Assembly (NCBI GenBank): GCA_002352225.1
Contig: DEIA01000002.1
Coordinates: forward strand, 1-49,470
DNA length: 49,470 nucleotides
Direction: 5' to 3'
Source of the DNA: Flammeovirgaceae bacterium UBA2786
GTDB taxonomy: Bacteria > Bacteroidota > Bacteroidia > Cytophagales > Cyclobacteriaceae
Shown: piece by piece, positions 41,472 to 49,470 of the stretch
How the letters are laid out: each line of letters starts with the position of its first letter
How positions within the stretch are numbered: position 1 is the first letter of the stretch
Translations under genes and position numbers: made by a program
The notes under the pieces: model-generated
Database searches by the model: none
Seen by the model: only the letters and a program-made list of their open reading frames with translations
What the model was told of the DNA's origin: nothing

Positions 41472-43188
41472 TTCTTTTCTTCAATTTCAAACCACATTGC
41501 CCGTTAGCTTAGTGCTGATTGGAGCGTTGGTTTTTATACTGGTGTTTGGCTGGCTGGAGTGGAAACGCAAAGCGCGCTTTCTGTTTTTCCGATTAGTTGC
41601 CTTGACGATAATGGTTTTATCGGTTGCAGCATTTTTGTTGCAACCTGCATGGCTAGTGGGTAGCAACTCAGAAGACATCATTGTACTTACTCCACACTAT
41701 ACCAAAACTTCCGTTGATAGTTTGCATAAGGTGCACCCTCAATACAAGCTGATTGTTTTTCCTGGAGCAGAACCGTATACAGGTGCGGAGGGAATGAGTG
41801 AGAACGAAATTCTGGATGTGGCCAGTCAGATTCGGATTATTGCAGGCCAGGGTTTGCCGAATTATTTTTTACCACTATCGGCAAAGTTTGTAAAGGGTCA
41901 ATTACCGGCTGGAATAGTTGCATTACATGTTCCGAGAAAAATGCAAGCAAACCGAACGTATAGTGTTGCCGGTGTGTGGCATGGCGAGGCGGCTTTACTT
42001 ACACTCCTTAGTCCTGGCGGAAAGGAAGATTCGATACGGGTTGATAACAACGAACACTTTACATTGAAATTCAAATCCGGACAAGCGGGAAAATATAGTT
42101 ACACGATTGCCATTCGTACCGAAAAGAAATTATGGGAAGAAAAATTACCGGTGGAAGTACAGGAACCACAACCTGTGCGCATTCTGGTGTGGCAGCAATA
42201 CCCATCAGCAGAAACACGGCATCTCAAAAACTTTCTTATTGAACAAGGGCATGAAGTTGTGGTGCGTACCCAGATTTCAAAAACAAATTTCAGGTTAGAG
42301 TATGGTAATTATCCGCAAATTTCGATTAACCGGATTACCCCCGATTTATTGAGTGAATTTGATTTATTGGTTTTGGCTAACGAGGCGAATCCGGCCGCTA
42401 CAGAAATTTCAGGGATTGAACGCGCAGTACAAGAAGGACTTGGTGTATTGTGGTTGCCGGCTGAAGCAGAATTTTCCAAACCTCCTTTCGGATTTTTGTT
42501 TACTAAAATTGAATCAGATACGGTTCATATAAAACAAGACGGTGTAGTATCTGTTTTTCCGGTGTGGCCAGCGGTAAACAAAGAAAGAGTAGTTCCGGTT
42601 ATTGCTAATGGTCAGGAGGCTTGGGTTGGATATATAAACAAAGGCGCAGGAAAGATTGGATATAATTTGATAACCGAAACCTATCCGCTTATTGTAAAGC
42701 AGCGCGCAGATATATATGCCAGTATGTGGACACAGATAATCGAATCATTGGCACGCACAGCAAATGCATCAACGGTAATTCATATAGAGAATGATTTTCC
42801 GGTTTATGTTCAGGAGCCCGTTCCGTTTAATGTGATTTCAACAAACGATAATCCCATAATTCTATCAGACAGCGTTAACATTCCTTTGCGGGAACACAGG
42901 GTGATTGACAAATACTGGAAATCGGTTGTATGGCCAACACAAACCGGCTGGCATCAATTGCTTTCACCAATAGATTCTGTTGCAATGAATTTTTACGTAT
43001 CTGATGCTGGTGGCTGGCAGGCTTTGCGCGCAGCAACCCTTCAACGGGCCACTCAAATGGGGCTTACTAATAATTCGTCAGCGGGTTTCGCTACAGAAAA
43101 CAAGACGTATCAATTAATTAACCCAATCTGGTTCTTTGTTTTGTTTGTGCTGGCTGCCGGTTTTTTATGGCTGGCGCCAAAGCTTTGA
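41464..43188 (+). CDS. BatA/GATase-like membrane protein, last gene of MoxR operon
   Basis: 574 residues. Two N-terminal transmembrane helices (about 15-32 and 42-60), a large extracytoplasmic part, and a C-terminal helix 'PIWFFVLFVLAAGFLWLAPK'. The middle has a glutamine-amidotransferase-like fold without catalytic residues ('ILVWQQYPSAETRHLKNFLI', 'FDLLVLANEANPAA'), similar to vWA-less BatA relatives. It probably forms a membrane complex with the two proteins before it. The first codons overlap the previous gene by 8 bp. Confidence 0.68.
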   Translation: MSNSFLQFQTTLPVSLVLIGALVFILVFGWLEWKRKARFLFFRLVALTIMVLSVAAFLLQPAWLVGSNSEDIIVLTPHYTKTSVDSLHKVHPQYKLIVFPGAEPYTGAEGMSENEILDVASQIRIIAGQGLPNYFLPLSAKFVKGQLPAGIVALHVPRKMQANRTYSVAGVWHGEAALLTLLSPGGKEDSIRVDNNEHFTLKFKSGQAGKYSYTIAIRTEKKLWEEKLPVEVQEPQPVRILVWQQYPSAETRHLKNFLIEQGHEVVVRTQISKTNFRLEYGNYPQISINRITPDLLSEFDLLVLANEANPAATEISGIERAVQEGLGVLWLPAEAEFSKPPFGFLFTKIESDTVHIKQDGVVSVFPVWPAVNKERVVPVIANGQEAWVGYINKGAGKIGYNLITETYPLIVKQRADIYASMWTQIIESLARTANASTVIHIENDFPVYVQEPVPFNVISTNDNPIILSDSVNIPLREHRVIDKYWKSVVWPTQTGWHQLLSPIDSVAMNFYVSDAGGWQALRAATLQRATQMGLTNNSSAGFATENKTYQLINPIWFFVLFVLAAGFLWLAPKL

Positions 43189-43195
43189 GAAAAGT

Positions 43196-43394
43196 TCGTG
43201 CTGACTACCCGTTGCGTTTGAAATGCTAATTTTTTCAGCACGCAATCTCCAACCGCAATAGAACGGATTTCTGAATGCTTTCTTAAGAAAACACATCATG
43301 CTCGTGCCGAAATCAATTCATCATTTTAAATCCTATCAGCAGTCGGCACGACTTTTTTTATTATTTATTAGCACCGGGCTGGCACCCGGTGCTA
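43196..43394. repeat. Dispersed structured repeat, copy 1
   Basis: This 282-bp gene-free stretch (43189-43470) contains a sequence that recurs at 49263-49470. Shared blocks are 'CGTGCTGACTACCC', 'TGCGTTTGAAATGCTAATTT', 'AGAACGGATTTC', 'CGTGCCGAAATCAATTCATC' and 'TTATTAGCACCGGG'. Three hairpins are possible: CGTGCTGA/TCAGCACG (43197-43242), CGTGCCGA/TCGGCACG (43313-43350), and TAGCACCGGG/CCCGGTGCTA (43369-43394). No coding capacity was recognised. Confidence 0.85.
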
Positions 43395-43470
43395 TCAATA
43401 TATCGCCCTTACAGGGACTATACTTTAAAATTAATTTCTGCGAATAATAATAAAATGGAATTACTGAATT

Positions 43471-43947
43471 TTATCTGAAAGCAGTGTTCCAGGTAAGAGA
43501 ATCTTCAATTTGCGAAACTATTCGGGCCGATCCTTCAATAACAACTTCATTCTCCCATTTTACTGAAACGGTTTCTGACCTATCCCAACTATTGAACAAT
43601 CTATAGAACCAGCCCTTAGCTGCAAAAAGAGAAACGTTGTTAACAGAATTACTCTCTTCGACATTTTTACTCAAAATAGTTTTGGTCAATTTGGTTCTGA
43701 ATGAATCAATGTTTTGGTGGTCGTTGATATACAACGTAATTTTTCGGGAAGCACTTGAATAGACCGAAGCCAGAATTAACGGATAAAATAATACAATAAA
43801 GATCCAATGGTAAGAAAAGGCAAAGAGCGGTTTGTGCTCCAGAAAGTTAAAAAGTAGCACGATCACACAAAAGAAAAAAGATGTGAACAGAGCGATACGC
43901 ATAAACATCTTTACGTTCCTTGGAGAGACTTCTTTACGAATGCGCAT
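43471..43947 (-). CDS. Hypothetical membrane protein
   Basis: 158 residues with two adjacent transmembrane helices ('IALFTSFFFCVIVLLFNFL' and 'YHWIFIVLFYPLILASVY') and a C-terminal soluble part that may resemble small PH-like regulatory domains. I do not recognise the family. It stands alone between the dispersed repeat and the terminator of the M14 operon; expression as a single gene is likely. Confidence 0.55.
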   Translation of the reverse strand: MRIRKEVSPRNVKMFMRIALFTSFFFCVIVLLFNFLEHKPLFAFSYHWIFIVLFYPLILASVYSSASRKITLYINDHQNIDSFRTKLTKTILSKNVEESNSVNNVSLFAAKGWFYRLFNSWDRSETVSVKWENEVVIEGSARIVSQIEDSLTWNTAFR

Positions 43948-43981
43948 AGGATCTAGCTAATGAATGAGAATAAAGATAAAA

Positions 43982-44010
43982 AAAGTCTTCAGCAATACGC
44001 TGAAGACTTT
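43982..44010 (-). terminator. Terminator of the M14 peptidase operon
   Basis: A perfect 12-bp stem AAAGTCTTCAGC/GCTGAAGACTTT with a 5-nt loop. On the minus strand it is followed by a T-rich run (A run at 43978-43984 on the plus strand). Confidence 0.9.
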
Positions 44011-44034
44011 CAAAGTTGAAGTTATAGAGTAAGT

Positions 44035-45771
44035 CTATTTCTGCTTACTCACCACACCGCCTTTTTGGCTGTCCACTTTAATGGTATAACCTTTCGCGGT
44101 TTTGATAACCCAGCGAACGGTTACCGAGCCTAACCCCGGAATGTTGGCAATCTCCAAAACGGCCGGATTGTTTTTCTGCTCCTCGGTAATATTCAGATCG
44201 CGGTTGGTTACGGCCATACCCGCCACTACCGATGCGCCTTCAATTGAAATGTAATCGGGTCGTTCAATTTTATATTTCAAATCCTGACTGGCGTGGGTTG
44301 GCATCATGCGTTCATTCTTTATAACCGCAGTAACCTCAACCAGTCCGTTGCCAAGATTTTTCTCTGAAATTTCTTCCACACTTAGTTTAGGCATGTGGTA
44401 AGCATGATACAAGCAGAAAGACATATTGCGGTGTGCATCGCTTTCAAGTAAAAAACCAGGATCGGCCCGCGTAAAGTTTTTCTTAAATCCGCCTATTTCA
44501 ATCTTGCCGTATTGCGGATGATTAAACTCTTTCCAGGGCACCAATGCATCGCCAAATAAAAGATTCTGATTAAACTCATAGTGCTCATCAGGAGGCCCAT
44601 CTTCGCCTCGTCCACCCCTGTTAAAGTACATGTAGGAGGTGAACAATTCGTTTGTAAATGTATAAATGCCACGTCCACCATAGAACCAATCCAGCTCGCC
44701 ACCAAAAACAGAATACAAATCTCTATACACAATCATGTAGCGGTAACCCGGAATAAGCAACTCGCCTTTTTTACCAATGGCATCGTAAATGCGCGAGTCT
44801 TCGGCATTGTATGTACTGGCATCTTCTTCAGCGCCCGGGCCGCGCAAAATCATACCACCATTGTTATGAAAACTTTGGGCACCGGCAATGTTGGGATGAG
44901 CCATTACAAAATCGCGTACGTTACGGTTTTCTATAATAGAGAACGGATATTTATACGCTCCTCCTTGTATTGTGTTGGGTTGCCATTTCCAGCCCCAGTC
45001 GCGGTTAGGGTCGTAGAAGCCTTCGCCATCTTCATTTACGCGACCATCGCCATCGTTATCTAATCCTTCATTTCCCAACATTTCGTATTCACCCATTTCA
45101 TCGCTCTTTACCATCATTAAGCGACCAGGATGGTTTGGATCTCTTTTAAATCTGCCGGTTGGGCTTTTGCGGATCATCATTGTGATATGTCCATCATTAT
45201 CCAGATCGTCAAACCCATCTTCATTGGTCTTATTATCGCGATCGTTATCAACCGGTACCATACCCGAGCGTGGGCTGTGTGGGGTATTGGGTGCTTTCAT
45301 ATAATTATCGCGCGCATCGGGATTGATGGTGGGTACAATATAAAACACACGATCGGCCAGCAACTCTTTGATGTAGGCAATGTCCTTAAACGTTTCGGTT
45401 AAATACCAGGCAGTATACAAAGCCATTTCAGAGCCTTGTATTTCGTTGCTGTGGATATTTCCATCTAAATAAAATGCAGGCTTGTTTTCGGGTTTTCCTT
45501 TACTGAAGTCGGTAATAGTAAGCACCCACATTTCGCGACCTTGTGTGCTTTTTCCAATAGAGCCCAGTTTAGCTAATTGCGGATGAGCCGCTGCAATTTT
45601 TTTACAGATATCAGTAATACCATCGTGTGTGTAATAGCGGTTCCAGCTAACAGAAACTTTTGGATTTTCGGGTGATCCGGCAGCACGAAAAACGCCATTA
45701 GCATCTTGTGCCTGTGCAACGATTCCGTAAGTCAAAAGAAACAGAAATAATATATTCTTAATGTTTTTCAT
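44035..45771 (-). CDS. M14 zinc carboxypeptidase (active type)
   Basis: 578 residues with a signal peptide (about 1-22). The M14 zinc site HxxE is His107/Glu110 in 'YLDGNIHSNEIQGSEMALY'. The third ligand is His in 'AGAQSFHNNGG', and the general base Glu is in 'YTFTNELFTSY'. An Asp-rich insertion follows the first ligands ('DNDRDNKTNEDGFDDLDNDG' and 'GLDNDGDGRVNEDGEG'), resembling calcium-binding loops of dockerin/EF type. The C-terminus is a beta domain. Presumably secreted, removing C-terminal residues from peptides. It is preceded 12 bp upstream by a degenerate paralogue in the same operon. Confidence 0.9.
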   Translation of the reverse strand: MKNIKNILFLFLLTYGIVAQAQDANGVFRAAGSPENPKVSVSWNRYYTHDGITDICKKIAAAHPQLAKLGSIGKSTQGREMWVLTITDFSKGKPENKPAFYLDGNIHSNEIQGSEMALYTAWYLTETFKDIAYIKELLADRVFYIVPTINPDARDNYMKAPNTPHSPRSGMVPVDNDRDNKTNEDGFDDLDNDGHITMMIRKSPTGRFKRDPNHPGRLMMVKSDEMGEYEMLGNEGLDNDGDGRVNEDGEGFYDPNRDWGWKWQPNTIQGGAYKYPFSIIENRNVRDFVMAHPNIAGAQSFHNNGGMILRGPGAEEDASTYNAEDSRIYDAIGKKGELLIPGYRYMIVYRDLYSVFGGELDWFYGGRGIYTFTNELFTSYMYFNRGGRGEDGPPDEHYEFNQNLLFGDALVPWKEFNHPQYGKIEIGGFKKNFTRADPGFLLESDAHRNMSFCLYHAYHMPKLSVEEISEKNLGNGLVEVTAVIKNERMMPTHASQDLKYKIERPDYISIEGASVVAGMAVTNRDLNITEEQKNNPAVLEIANIPGLGSVTVRWVIKTAKGYTIKVDSQKGGVVSKQK

Positions 45772-45783
45772 AACGCAACAGAT

Positions 45784-47427
45784 TTAAAGAGTGATGTTGA
45801 TTTTTTTGAGCCCGGTTTGCGGAGCACCAGCTTCCAGAATAACAGTTCCTTTTCCTTTCACCAGCCAACTTACTTCTTTGCTTTCGCCTGGTTGCAGGTT
45901 GTTAACCACAACCACACGGTTACCGCTTACCAGACTTTGTTCTTTATCCAGCGTAAGCGAAACGTTAATTAGTTTTACCCAATAGTTTCGTGTACCAATA
46001 TCCGCTACAGCGGGAAGCAATCCTTTATTGTGAATAGTTGCTGTTACGCGACTAATACCATTGCCCAATGATTCTGTTTTTTGATTGAGTAGTTCCACTT
46101 CGGGTTTAATGTTAGCCAGCGCGATTAAAAATTTAGTATGATCGCTGGTTGCTTTGTCCATTGCTTTTGCCGGAGGATTGCTTTTTACGAAAGGTTTGAA
46201 CCCGCCCACCTCAACGGTTTTACCCGGGAAGTCGGGATGATTGATTTTTTTCCAGGGAACAAATACATCCATCCCTTCTTTTTCGGCCCAGCGGAGAAAA
46301 TCAACATCGGTGTTTTTGTCTTCGTTGGCCTTATACTTTTTTGCTGCAGCAGAGTCTTTTGGAATTTCAAACTTAGGAACCCACCAACCGGGCGTGCTAA
46401 AGCTTAACCGCGAATAATGAAAGTAAGCCCATTGTACAAAGTCGCCTTTAGTGGCAGCCGCACCCGGAGCATCTTTCGTGTTAACTGATTTCTTATAAAG
46501 CTCACTTACCTGTTTGTTTATCTGCGCATCGCCACTCAGTATACCAGTAATAACACGCATGGTTGTTTTGGAACGATCGAACTTCCAGGGCTCGGCCAGA
46601 TTATTGGCCGGGCCAAATGTAACTACCGCAAATACATTGGCTTGTTCGTGAAGCAGGTCAAGTAATGCACGATTTTCCAGTTCTGATACCGGATGTTCGC
46701 CTGCGCCCGGGGTGAAGTAAGGAGGATCGAACGTTAAACTTTTATTGAAGTGAATGCCACCTTCGCCATCTTCGTTATACGCGTTGTCTTTATCATTGTC
46801 AATGCCTTCGGTGTAGAGTTGATAATTACCGCGCTCACCTTTTTCTGTGTTGGCCAACACCATTACCCGTGCATCAGCGGCATGAGATTTCCATTTGCCG
46901 GTAACATCTTCTACCCGCATCATAGTGATGATGCCATCCCCATTCAGGTCTTCGAAAGGATCTTCATTTGTTTTTCCATCGCGGTCATCATCGGTAGCAG
47001 AGGTATTACCCCTGCGTTCATATTTCAACGATGCAAAATATTGTTCGCTGGCATCGGGGCTCATAGAGGGATAAACATAAAATGTGGTGGTAGCCAGCAG
47101 ATTTTTTATGCTATCCGTTTTTGCACCGGCCAAAAGTTTTTCGATAAAACCAACCGCTAATTCCTGGCTAAAGAGTAAGGAACCTTCTACACCACCTACT
47201 ACGGCAATGGCCGGATGTGCGGACCTATCGCCCGAGCCGACTTCCATCAGCCAAATGTCTTTACCACCGGCTGTTTTAGTAATTGATCTTAATTTGGCAA
47301 GACCTGCAGAAGAGGCCTCGAGGCTCTTTAGCTTTTGCGAAAGCTGCGCATGGTTGCGGTATTCCTGTGCGCCCGCTGGGTGTAGCAAAAGCAGAAACAC
47401 CGGTAGGCAAAAGAATAATTTTTGCAT
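45784..47427 (-). CDS. Catalytically dead M14 paralogue (pseudopeptidase)
   Basis: 547 residues from the ATG at 47427; the longer frame begins with TTG and lacks a leader. Signal peptide about 1-21. It aligns with the downstream peptidase along most of its length, including the Asp-rich loops ('DDDRDGKTNEDPFEDLNGDG'). All active-site positions are changed: HxxE becomes ExxL ('VVGGVEGSLLFSQE'), the third His is Gly ('VVTFGPANN'), and the catalytic Glu region reads 'SFSTPGWW'. A non-enzymatic role, such as peptide binding or partner of the active enzyme, is inferred. The frame is fully open, so it is not a decaying pseudogene. Confidence 0.82.
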   Translation of the reverse strand: MQKLFFCLPVFLLLLHPAGAQEYRNHAQLSQKLKSLEASSAGLAKLRSITKTAGGKDIWLMEVGSGDRSAHPAIAVVGGVEGSLLFSQELAVGFIEKLLAGAKTDSIKNLLATTTFYVYPSMSPDASEQYFASLKYERRGNTSATDDDRDGKTNEDPFEDLNGDGIITMMRVEDVTGKWKSHAADARVMVLANTEKGERGNYQLYTEGIDNDKDNAYNEDGEGGIHFNKSLTFDPPYFTPGAGEHPVSELENRALLDLLHEQANVFAVVTFGPANNLAEPWKFDRSKTTMRVITGILSGDAQINKQVSELYKKSVNTKDAPGAAATKGDFVQWAYFHYSRLSFSTPGWWVPKFEIPKDSAAAKKYKANEDKNTDVDFLRWAEKEGMDVFVPWKKINHPDFPGKTVEVGGFKPFVKSNPPAKAMDKATSDHTKFLIALANIKPEVELLNQKTESLGNGISRVTATIHNKGLLPAVADIGTRNYWVKLINVSLTLDKEQSLVSGNRVVVVNNLQPGESKEVSWLVKGKGTVILEAGAPQTGLKKINITL

Positions 47428-47602
47428 ATGAATTTGAAGATTTGATACGGGATTCAAGGTGAGAAAAATAACCCAATTAAGAATTGCTTTTTGCTAAACG
47501 GTAGACAGCGTGTTTAATTCGCGGTAACAGTAAACAAAATTACCTGTGCATGCGCATAGGTTGCACTGCCGCAGACCGGATTGAACACGATTCAGGAGGT
47601 TA

Positions 47603-49018
47603 TTACTTTGTTTTCCTATTCCAATAAAAATAAAACGGAACCCCCGAGAACATGAGGGCAAGGCCCATCAAAGCCTCGCGTGGTTTGCTGGTGAGGGTAA
47701 CTACAACCAGCACAATACAAAACAAGATAAACAATGCCGGTATTACCGGATATCCCCAAACCTTATATGGCCGCGGGGCATCGGGCATCTTAACACGCAG
47801 AATAAAAACACCCAGAGCCGTAGCACCATAAAAAATGAAGGCAGCAAAAATCAACATATCCGTAAGTTGATCGAAGCTTCCGGATAACACTAACACAGAA
47901 GACCAGACGGCCTGATACAAAATAGCTTTTGATGGTGTGTGATACACCGGGTGAATTTGCGCGGCACCTTTAAAAAACATTCCCTCTTTGGCCATGGCAT
48001 AATATAATCTGGGCGGGGGCAACAGGGTAGTGTTGGTGCAGCCAAAAGTGGTAAACAGAATAAGCACAGACATAAACATTATCCCGCCATTACCCAGAAA
48101 ATGACCCACCACTCCCACGGCAGCAATGTTGTTGGCAGAAGTTGCATTGCCAATGATTGTATCTACCGGCAGAATGTATAGGTATGTGAAATTAATGGCC
48201 AGGTAAACCAACATCACAAACAAAACACCCATGATCAGCGCAAGCGGCAGGGTACGATTAACGTTTTTTATTTCACCACCCAAAAAACCGATAGCACTCC
48301 ACCCCTCATAAGCCCAAAAGGCGGCCAGCATGGCAACAAAAAAGGATTGCCACAAACTGCTGTCGAGCCACGATTTAGAAACATACCCGGTTGCTTCGGT
48401 TTGAATGTTTTCAAAGCTGCCACCGCCAATGGTAAGACCCAGTATAATAATGAGAAGGATACTTGCCATTACCACATACGTAATGGTTTTGGTCAGGCCT
48501 TCGCCCAATTTAAGGCCACGAAAGTTTACGTACGAGAGCGCAGCAATCAATAAGATGGTAACAACTTTTACTCCGAAGTTATCGAACGGGGTAAACGAAC
48601 CTAACACCGTAAAACTTTCCCACGATGCGGGCAAATGCGGTAACGGTACAAGTAAATTCAACGATTGTGAGAATACATACCCAATAGAGGCAATAGAAGC
48701 AGAACGAATGGCAGTGAAACTTGACCAGCCAAAAAGAAAGGCGAAAAACTTATTATAGATCTTTCTGAAATAAACGTACTCTCCACCAGAGTCAGCCAGC
48801 ATACTGGCTACTTCTGCATTGCTTAATGTTCCAAACAGGGTTATGATACCGGCAACAGCCCAGCAGATGAGCACCAATGTGGGCGAACCCAACTCTGTTG
48901 CCATAGGGGTAATTTTTTTATAGATACCTGTTCCTATAATAGAACTGATGGTAAGAACAAAAACGGAGAATAATCCCAACGAACGGACTAATGTACCTTG
49001 CTTGGCGGATGATGACAT
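47603..49018 (-). CDS. APC superfamily amino-acid permease
   Basis: 471 residues with about 12 transmembrane helices. Helix 1 motif 'SIIGTGIYKKI' is the substrate-contacting GTGI sequence of APC transporters. 'MLADSGGEYVYFRKIYNKFF' is the conserved loop after helix 2, and 'FWAYEGWSAIGFLGGEIKNV' is typical of helix 6, most like LAT-type exchangers. Inner membrane; amino acid uptake or exchange. It may use products of the neighbouring peptidases (inference). About 145 bp separate its stop from the start of the M14 operon and show nothing definite. Confidence 0.9.
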   Translation of the reverse strand: MSSSAKQGTLVRSLGLFSVFVLTISSIIGTGIYKKITPMATELGSPTLVLICWAVAGIITLFGTLSNAEVASMLADSGGEYVYFRKIYNKFFAFLFGWSSFTAIRSASIASIGYVFSQSLNLLVPLPHLPASWESFTVLGSFTPFDNFGVKVVTILLIAALSYVNFRGLKLGEGLTKTITYVVMASILLIIILGLTIGGGSFENIQTEATGYVSKSWLDSSLWQSFFVAMLAAFWAYEGWSAIGFLGGEIKNVNRTLPLALIMGVLFVMLVYLAINFTYLYILPVDTIIGNATSANNIAAVGVVGHFLGNGGIMFMSVLILFTTFGCTNTTLLPPPRLYYAMAKEGMFFKGAAQIHPVYHTPSKAILYQAVWSSVLVLSGSFDQLTDMLIFAAFIFYGATALGVFILRVKMPDAPRPYKVWGYPVIPALFILFCIVLVVVTLTSKPREALMGLALMFSGVPFYFYWNRKTK

Positions 49019-49220
49019 TGTTAAAATTTAATTTAAAAGATGAAAGCTAAATGATTTTGGGCTCTATTCAAACAATTGTTTGTTTGAAGCGCGGAGTTCG
49101 AAATGGGAGACTCTGCGAATAAAAGAAGACATTTTGCGAATTCCGTTTTTGAATAAATTTTTTTCGTGATCTCGCGAAGAGGGATTGACTTCTGCTTCAA
49201 CCTCGAAGGGGTGTTATATC

Positions 49221-49249
49221 TGTAGCACCGGGCGCAGCCCGGTGCTACA
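49221..49249. repeat. Perfect hairpin related to the end of the dispersed repeat
   Basis: A 13-bp perfect stem TGTAGCACCGGGC/GCCCGGTGCTACA with loop GCA. The GCACCGGG arm is the same as the last hairpin of both large repeat copies (43370-43393 and 49440 onwards), so the hairpin may exist independently of the larger element. Confidence 0.8.
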
Positions 49250-49262
49250 AGTTCCAGGCGAA

Positions 49263-49470
49263 TCGTGCTGACTACCCACTGCGTTTGAAATGCTAATTTT
49301 TTCCAGCACGCTGTCTCCAAATCGAAAAAGAACGGATTTCCAAAATGTATTTTTACAAAGTGTACCGCGTTTCGTGCCGAAATCAATTCATCATTAAATT
49401 CTATTAGCAGACGGCACAACTTTACTCTACTATTTTATTAGCACCGGGCCCCCCGCCTTTGCCGGTGTTC
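49263..49470. repeat. Dispersed structured repeat, copy 2 (runs off the window end)
   Basis: Aligns to 43196-43394 over about 185 bp with scattered substitutions and few indels. Stem 1 is CGTGCTG/CAGCACG. The base of stem 2 is GTGCCG/CGGCAC; the arms keep pairing although inner bases differ. The final GCACCGGG hairpin is less regular here, and the window ends just after it. The stretch 49019-49262 between the permease start and this repeat holds the permease leader and the hairpin at 49221; I see no gene in it. Confidence 0.85.

Noticed and set aside
49033..49419. Minus-strand ORF of 128 codons at the right end
   Set aside because: It runs through the dispersed repeat and its hairpins, its sequence is compositionally odd, and the same region in the other repeat copy does not keep the frame.
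1..49470. CRISPR array, tRNA or rRNA genes, prophage or integrase genes
   Set aside because: No regularly spaced repeats, cloverleaf with CCA-type end, rRNA signature or phage/integrase protein was recognised. A dedicated tRNA/rRNA scan could not be run.

Overview
The window looks like chromosomal DNA of a Bacteroidota member, most likely order Cytophagales. The evidence is a GldB-type gliding lipoprotein, a secreted protein with a type IX secretion (T9SS) style C-terminal sorting tail, many lipobox lipoproteins, weak or absent Shine-Dalgarno sites, and typical Bacteroidota families (Uma2, DUF1080, DUF4159, two- and three-copy TldD/TldE, M14 peptidases). No tRNA, rRNA, CRISPR array, prophage or transposase was recognised. 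The left edge cuts a gene. The right edge lies inside a dispersed repeat, so this may be a whole contig.

Layout. 1-1.2 kb: C-terminal part of an M14-type carboxypeptidase. 1.2-5.9 kb: a deoxynucleoside kinase, then a tandemly duplicated array in which one intact secreted protein (A) with a T9SS-like tail is followed by three lipoprotein paralogues (B1-B3). Three broken copies of A's tail lie after B1, B2 and B3. The array is bracketed by an imperfect 67-bp direct repeat. 5.9-9.8 kb: gldB, a nucleoside-type MFS transporter, a Gfo/Idh/MocA oxidoreductase and a small TerB-like protein. 9.8-17.1 kb: an acyltransferase, an ankyrin lipoprotein, an AraC/TPR membrane regulator, a glycosyltransferase, a small lipoprotein, a DUF1080 hydrolase, and an ECF sigma factor overlapping a tiny downstream gene. 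17.2-20.8 kb: an acidic protein and uvrA. uvrA carries an in-frame palindromic insertion and is followed by a MITE-like inverted-repeat element.

20.8-27.1 kb: a serine carboxypeptidase (S10), a collagen-like lipoprotein, a glycerophosphodiester phosphodiesterase downstream of a toxin-antitoxin pair whose ParE/RelE-like toxin is frameshifted, an RlmL-like methyltransferase, Uma2 and proC. 27.3-35.3 kb: two operons holding three TldD and two TldE paralogues. All three TldD proteins carry a twin-arginine-type leader and keep HExxxH, while the TldE partners have no leader. 35.4-43.2 kb: a tightly packed DUF4159-MoxR-DUF58-BatA-DUF4175-like operon. 43.2-49.5 kb: an M14 peptidase preceded in its operon by a paralogue that has lost all its catalytic residues, an APC amino-acid permease, and two copies of a roughly 185-bp structured non-coding repeat.

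The recurring theme is envelope and secreted proteolysis: three M14-type proteins, one S10, five TldD/E and one papain-like secreted protein. The least explained elements are the A/B array, the apparently exported TldD/TldE cluster, the palindrome inside uvrA and the paired dispersed repeats.
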